From Candidatus Gastranaerophilales bacterium (GTDB taxonomy: Bacteria > Cyanobacteriota > Vampirovibrionia > Gastranaerophilales > Gastranaerophilaceae): a stretch of DNA of 6,849 bases. Of this stretch, positions 4,263 to 6,849 are shown piece after piece. Position 1 is the stretch's first letter, and the number at the start of each line of letters is the position of its first letter. A program made the position numbers and the translations under genes. The stretch is from contig JAJQFK010000057.1 of NCBI GenBank assembly GCA_021201175.1, positions 1-6,849 on the forward strand, given 5' to 3'. The notes beneath the pieces were generated by a model, which searched no databases, was not told where the DNA came from, and saw only the letters and a list, made by a program, of their open reading frames with translations.

Positions 4263-6536
4263 TTATTCGCCCAATACCTTTTCTACCTTGAGAAGTCGTT
4301 CTTCAAGTTCTTTATTTTTCTTCTCAAGCTGCTTGTTTTGAGCTTCAAGCTCTGTAATTCTTTTATCTAATCCGCATACTTTTGCGGTTAAATCTTGTAC
4401 TTTATTAAACAGTTCTTTAATTGAATTAACCATTGCATAGAAGATGTCTTCTTGTCTGATTAATAAATATCCGTCTTTATCTTCTGTTACAGCGTCAGGG
4501 AATATCTTTTGCAACTGCTGCGCAATAACACCAACATGCGGTGTTTTCTTTTCATCATTTTTAAAAGTAAAGTTCTTAACCTCAAGCGCCATTATTTCCT
4601 TTAAGCCCGCTGTGTTATCGCCCGTGATGTTCTTGAGGCGAGCGTCGGAATTATCTTGAATGCCCCTAGCATAAACGTATTCATAGTTTGATGAATTTGA
4701 AGCACTTTTTACATATAATGGACCGTAAATTGTTAAAGATCTGTATGTTCGATCACTGCGAACTGAGCCACTGGTATCAGGCGTGCTTGTACCCATATTT
4801 CCATCCAGAAGTGGAGAATTAGGTATTTGACCTAATACAAACCGGTAATTGCTTGTACCTTCAGTGGTTGTTTGTGTCCCTATAAATATATTTCTCTCGC
4901 CTGCTGTAAAACAGCCGCTAGGTGAACTTACGCTATCATCGCCTGTACAACCGCCAGCTTGATACCCTAATGCAATATTAAAAGAACCTCCATTTAGATA
5001 TCTCATTGTACGCCATCCAAGTACTGTATTACCTGCTGCTCTCCCGCCGCTTCCTGCATAGTTTGAAACATTTGAACTTCCTGTAACATTACTCATTGAT
5101 TGGAATCCGATTGCTACATTATGATATACTGCACCTGTAGCATCTTGTAATACATAGGTGCCTATTGCTGTATTGGCATCGCCGTTTAATGAACCATTAG
5201 AGAAATTTTGCATTGCTTCATGTCCAATAGCCACATTGTCACCGGCATTAGTAAGCGAATATAATACATTATTTCCGATTCCAATATTATATTTCAAAGA
5301 ACCGCTGGAAGAACTGCTATGTAATGCATTTGTACCTATTGCAATATTATCTTGACCGCTCGTTACAGAATCCATTGATTGATACCCAATTGCAATATTA
5401 TTATCGGAACCATCTATGTTATATAATGCCCGATACCCCAGAGCTAAATTGTAGTCTCCCGTTTTATTGGAATACAAAGCAGAATTTCCCATTCCAATAT
5501 TATTACTGCCGCTTGTGCCGGAATATAAAGCTTTTCTTCCAAATGCCATGTTATAACTTCCGAGGTTGTTGTATAATGATTGATATCCAATTGCAGTATT
5601 ATACTCACCTTTTATATTTTTATATAACGATTCAACGCCCATTGCGGTATTATATGTTCCTGTGGTGTTACTATACAAAGACTTATGAGCAAGACCTATA
5701 TTATAACTGGCTGTTGTATTACTATATAATGATAAATATCCCAGCCCTGAATTATATTTTCCTGTTGTATTGCTATATAATGAAAAATATCCCAGTCCGG
5801 AATTATAATTTCCTGTTGTATTGCTGTATAAGGAACGGCGCCCAATTGCAGTATTGTATGAGCCGGTGGTATTATTATATAAAGAATTACTTCCAAAACC
5901 CTGATTATATTTTCCTGTTGTATTGGTAACTAATGTTCCATGACCGATTGCCTGATTAAAAGTACCTTCTGTATTGTTATACAATGCGTGAAAACCTATT
6001 GCTACATTCCCATAACCGGAAGTATTTGAATATAATGCAGAATCACCCAGTGCCTGATTGTAATAACCGCTTGTATTACTATACAAGGAGTCATATCCAA
6101 GAGCTGTGTTATTATAGCCTACTGTATTGCTATATAATGCCCGATAGCCAATAGCAGTATTATATTGAGCTTCCGTATTGCTAAATAATGCTTTATATCC
6201 AATAGCAGTATTATATTGAGCCTCCGTATTATTATATAATGCTTGGCGTCCTATTGCGAGATTGTAAGAGCCTTTTGTATTCAAACGTAATGCACTATCA
6301 CCAATAGCCTGATTAAAATTTCCTGTAGTATTACTATATAAAGAACCCAACCCGTAAGCTAAATTATAACTTCCGGTTTCATTAGAATATAATGACCTAT
6401 AACCCACTGCAGTATTATGCGAACCTTTTGTGTTAGTGAATAAAGAATTATCTCCTATTGCCAGATTAAACATACCGTATGTAGTACAGCTACTTGCCAT
6501 TGAAGGAGTAGTATTTGTAAGCGAATTTAATCCCAT
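4263..6536 (-). CDS. Surface fibre protein: YadA-like repeats and S74 self-cleaving chaperone
   Basis: Main body of a large fibre or adhesin, probably trimeric. From ATG 6536 it is 757 aa, but the frame is open upstream to the G run at 6680-6689 and that stretch (ENDSSKLIIVSPVKDGTLTP and on to LANRISGDETNLA) reads as real protein, so 6536 is not the natural start and no ribosome binding site precedes it. Residues 22-360 hold twenty units of 16-17 aa of the form NxAIGxxSLYSNTTG; looser units reach about residue 570. The C-terminal peptidase S74 (intramolecular chaperone) domain starts at Ser630 in SDARLK; Ser630 and Lys635 match the family's catalytic dyad, which cuts just before the Ser once the trimer has folded. 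VGVIAQQL and FPDAV are further S74 signatures. A coiled coil (about 675-757) ends the protein. Likely binding target and export route are unknown. A phage tail fibre is an alternative, but no phage gene is nearby. Confidence 0.88.
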   Translation of the reverse strand: MGLNSLTNTTPSMASSCTTYGMFNLAIGDNSLFTNTKGSHNTAVGYRSLYSNETGSYNLAYGLGSLYSNTTGNFNQAIGDSALRLNTKGSYNLAIGRQALYNNTEAQYNTAIGYKALFSNTEAQYNTAIGYRALYSNTVGYNNTALGYDSLYSNTSGYYNQALGDSALYSNTSGYGNVAIGFHALYNNTEGTFNQAIGHGTLVTNTTGKYNQGFGSNSLYNNTTGSYNTAIGRRSLYSNTTGNYNSGLGYFSLYSNTTGKYNSGLGYLSLYSNTTASYNIGLAHKSLYSNTTGTYNTAMGVESLYKNIKGEYNTAIGYQSLYNNLGSYNMAFGRKALYSGTSGSNNIGMGNSALYSNKTGDYNLALGYRALYNIDGSDNNIAIGYQSMDSVTSGQDNIAIGTNALHSSSSSGSLKYNIGIGNNVLYSLTNAGDNVAIGHEAMQNFSNGSLNGDANTAIGTYVLQDATGAVYHNVAIGFQSMSNVTGSSNVSNYAGSGGRAAGNTVLGWRTMRYLNGGSFNIALGYQAGGCTGDDSVSSPSGCFTAGERNIFIGTQTTTEGTSNYRFVLGQIPNSPLLDGNMGTSTPDTSGSVRSDRTYRSLTIYGPLYVKSASNSSNYEYVYARGIQDNSDARLKNITGDNTAGLKEIMALEVKNFTFKNDEKKTPHVGVIAQQLQKIFPDAVTEDKDGYLLIRQEDIFYAMVNSIKELFNKVQDLTAKVCGLDKRITELEAQNKQLEKKNKELEERLLKVEKVLGE
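5457..6473 (-). repeat. Twenty tandem 51-bp units in the surface-protein gene
   Basis: Each unit encodes 17 aa (one encodes 16) with Asn at position 3, Ala/Gly-Ile/Leu-Gly at 5-7 and LYxNTxG at 11-17, for example NYNSGLGYFSLYSNTTG. The spacing suits one coil of a left-handed beta-roll or a trimeric YadA-type head. Neighbouring units at 5708-5861 are very similar in DNA too (roughly 44 of 51 bases between the units starting at 5810 and 5759), so unequal recombination could change the unit number. Confidence 0.85.
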
Positions 6537-6658
6537 AGCAAGATTAGTTTCGTCGCCGGATATACGATTTGCCAGGCTTGTTGTACCCGTTGTTTCACCT
6601 TTTGTATAAAAAGAAATAAAAGGAGTTAAAGTTCCATCTTTTACAGGGCTTACAATGA

Positions 6659-6849
6659 TTAACTTTGAACTATCGTTCTCCCCCCCCCCGTGGGAATTGA
6701 CGATGTGCCTATTAATACCTGATTTGCGTTACCGGTACCAAACCATGCCGAACTGTTATCGTCCGTCCATTTCCATATCTGGTCTGAACTCTGCGCCGTT
6801 TTTCTTGTTATTACAGGCATGGCTGCTGCCATTACAATACTTATCACTA
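6659..6849 (-). CDS. N-terminal part of the surface protein, partial, frame-separated
   Basis: The frame enters from beyond the right edge and stops at TAA 6661-6659, shortly after the G run. A hydrophobic stretch (VISIVMAAAMPVI) is followed by TRKTAQSSDQIWKWTDDNSS and then NQVLIGTSSIPT. This looks like the end of a prepilin-type or signal-anchor helix followed by an extracytoplasmic segment. After the Gly codons of the run it reads only RTIVQS before the stop, an unlikely natural end. The neighbouring frame continues IPT-Gly-ENDSSKLIIV into the repeat body, so this is almost certainly the 5' part of the same gene, with the true start outside the window. The GTG at 6847 lies on the window edge and need not be a start. 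Confidence 0.7.
   Translation of the reverse strand, partial: VISIVMAAAMPVITRKTAQSSDQIWKWTDDNSSAWFGTGNANQVLIGTSSIPTGGGRTIVQS
6680..6689 (-). repeat. Ten-G homopolymer at the frame junction
   Basis: Ten C on the plus strand, ten G in the coding sense. It sits exactly where the N-terminal frame and the repeat-body frame of the surface protein must join. Eleven or eight G would fuse them (IPT-GGG-ENDSS or IPT-GG-ENDSS); ten leads to a stop six codons after the Gly codons. A G run of this length is exceptional in such AT-rich DNA. Confidence 0.9.

Noticed and set aside
5324..5929. Plus-strand frame of 201 codons, rich in Tyr and Leu
   Set aside because: It is the antisense shadow of the 51-bp repeats; the regular repeat keeps stops out of this frame. 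The smaller frames at 4444-4659, 5158-5355 and 5696-5896 are shadows of the same gene.
5457..6473. CRISPR-like periodicity
   Set aside because: The period is 51 bp with no unique spacers, and the units are contiguous, degenerate and coding.
4263..6536. Prophage tail-fibre gene
   Set aside because: S74 and repeat domains occur in phage fibres, but no phage structural, lysis or integrase gene is present and the N-terminal part looks membrane-anchored. Sequence beyond the right edge could reopen this.

Overview
The window is AT-rich DNA from a bacterium with a Gram-negative-type envelope. It encodes an outer-membrane efflux channel, a periplasm-facing thioredoxin with a CcdA-type partner, and a large surface protein. 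No rRNA, tRNA or phylogenetic marker is present, so the assignment rests on style only. The Lys/Asn/Ile-rich proteins, and a membrane anchor running straight into an ITRKTAQS-type sequence, recall gut Melainabacteria (Gastranaerophilales-like relatives of cyanobacteria). This is a low-confidence inference.

Layout from left to right: 1-112 is the tail of an efflux locus and carries one copy of a two-part repeated box. 113-1405 (minus) is a TolC/CzcC-family channel whose promoter lies almost on its start codon. 1406-1716 is an AT-rich divergent control region with phased A-tracts, a 13-bp inverted repeat and a near-consensus plus-strand promoter. 1717-2130 (plus) is an unrecognised 137-aa protein followed by a terminator-like hairpin. 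2177-2420 is a GC-richer noncoding island of small perfect hairpins, several with GAA triloops. 2448-3543 (minus) is a two-gene operon, thioredoxin-like then CcdA-like, that together resembles a split DsbD. 3544-3715 is its control region with two palindromes and a second copy of the repeated box. 3745-4205 is a second GC-richer structured island that shares its 3' module with the first. 4211-4228 is a terminator. 4263-6849 (minus) is a large surface protein running off the right edge.

The surface protein is the main item of interest. Its N-terminal part (hydrophobic, prepilin-like) and its body (about twenty 17-aa YadA-like repeats, then a self-cleaving S74 endosialidase-type chaperone and a coiled coil) lie in two different frames. 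The frames meet exactly at a run of ten G (minus strand) at 6680-6689. One more G, or two fewer, would fuse them into one open frame. In AT-rich DNA this looks like a phase-variable contingency switch for a fibre or adhesin, currently OFF; a homopolymer sequencing error is the main alternative.

The two hairpin islands are the second point. They share an approximately 90-bp module in the same orientation, each copy sits directly beside the terminator of a minus-strand gene, and one stem shows paired base changes that preserve pairing. This suggests a dispersed structured repeat family.
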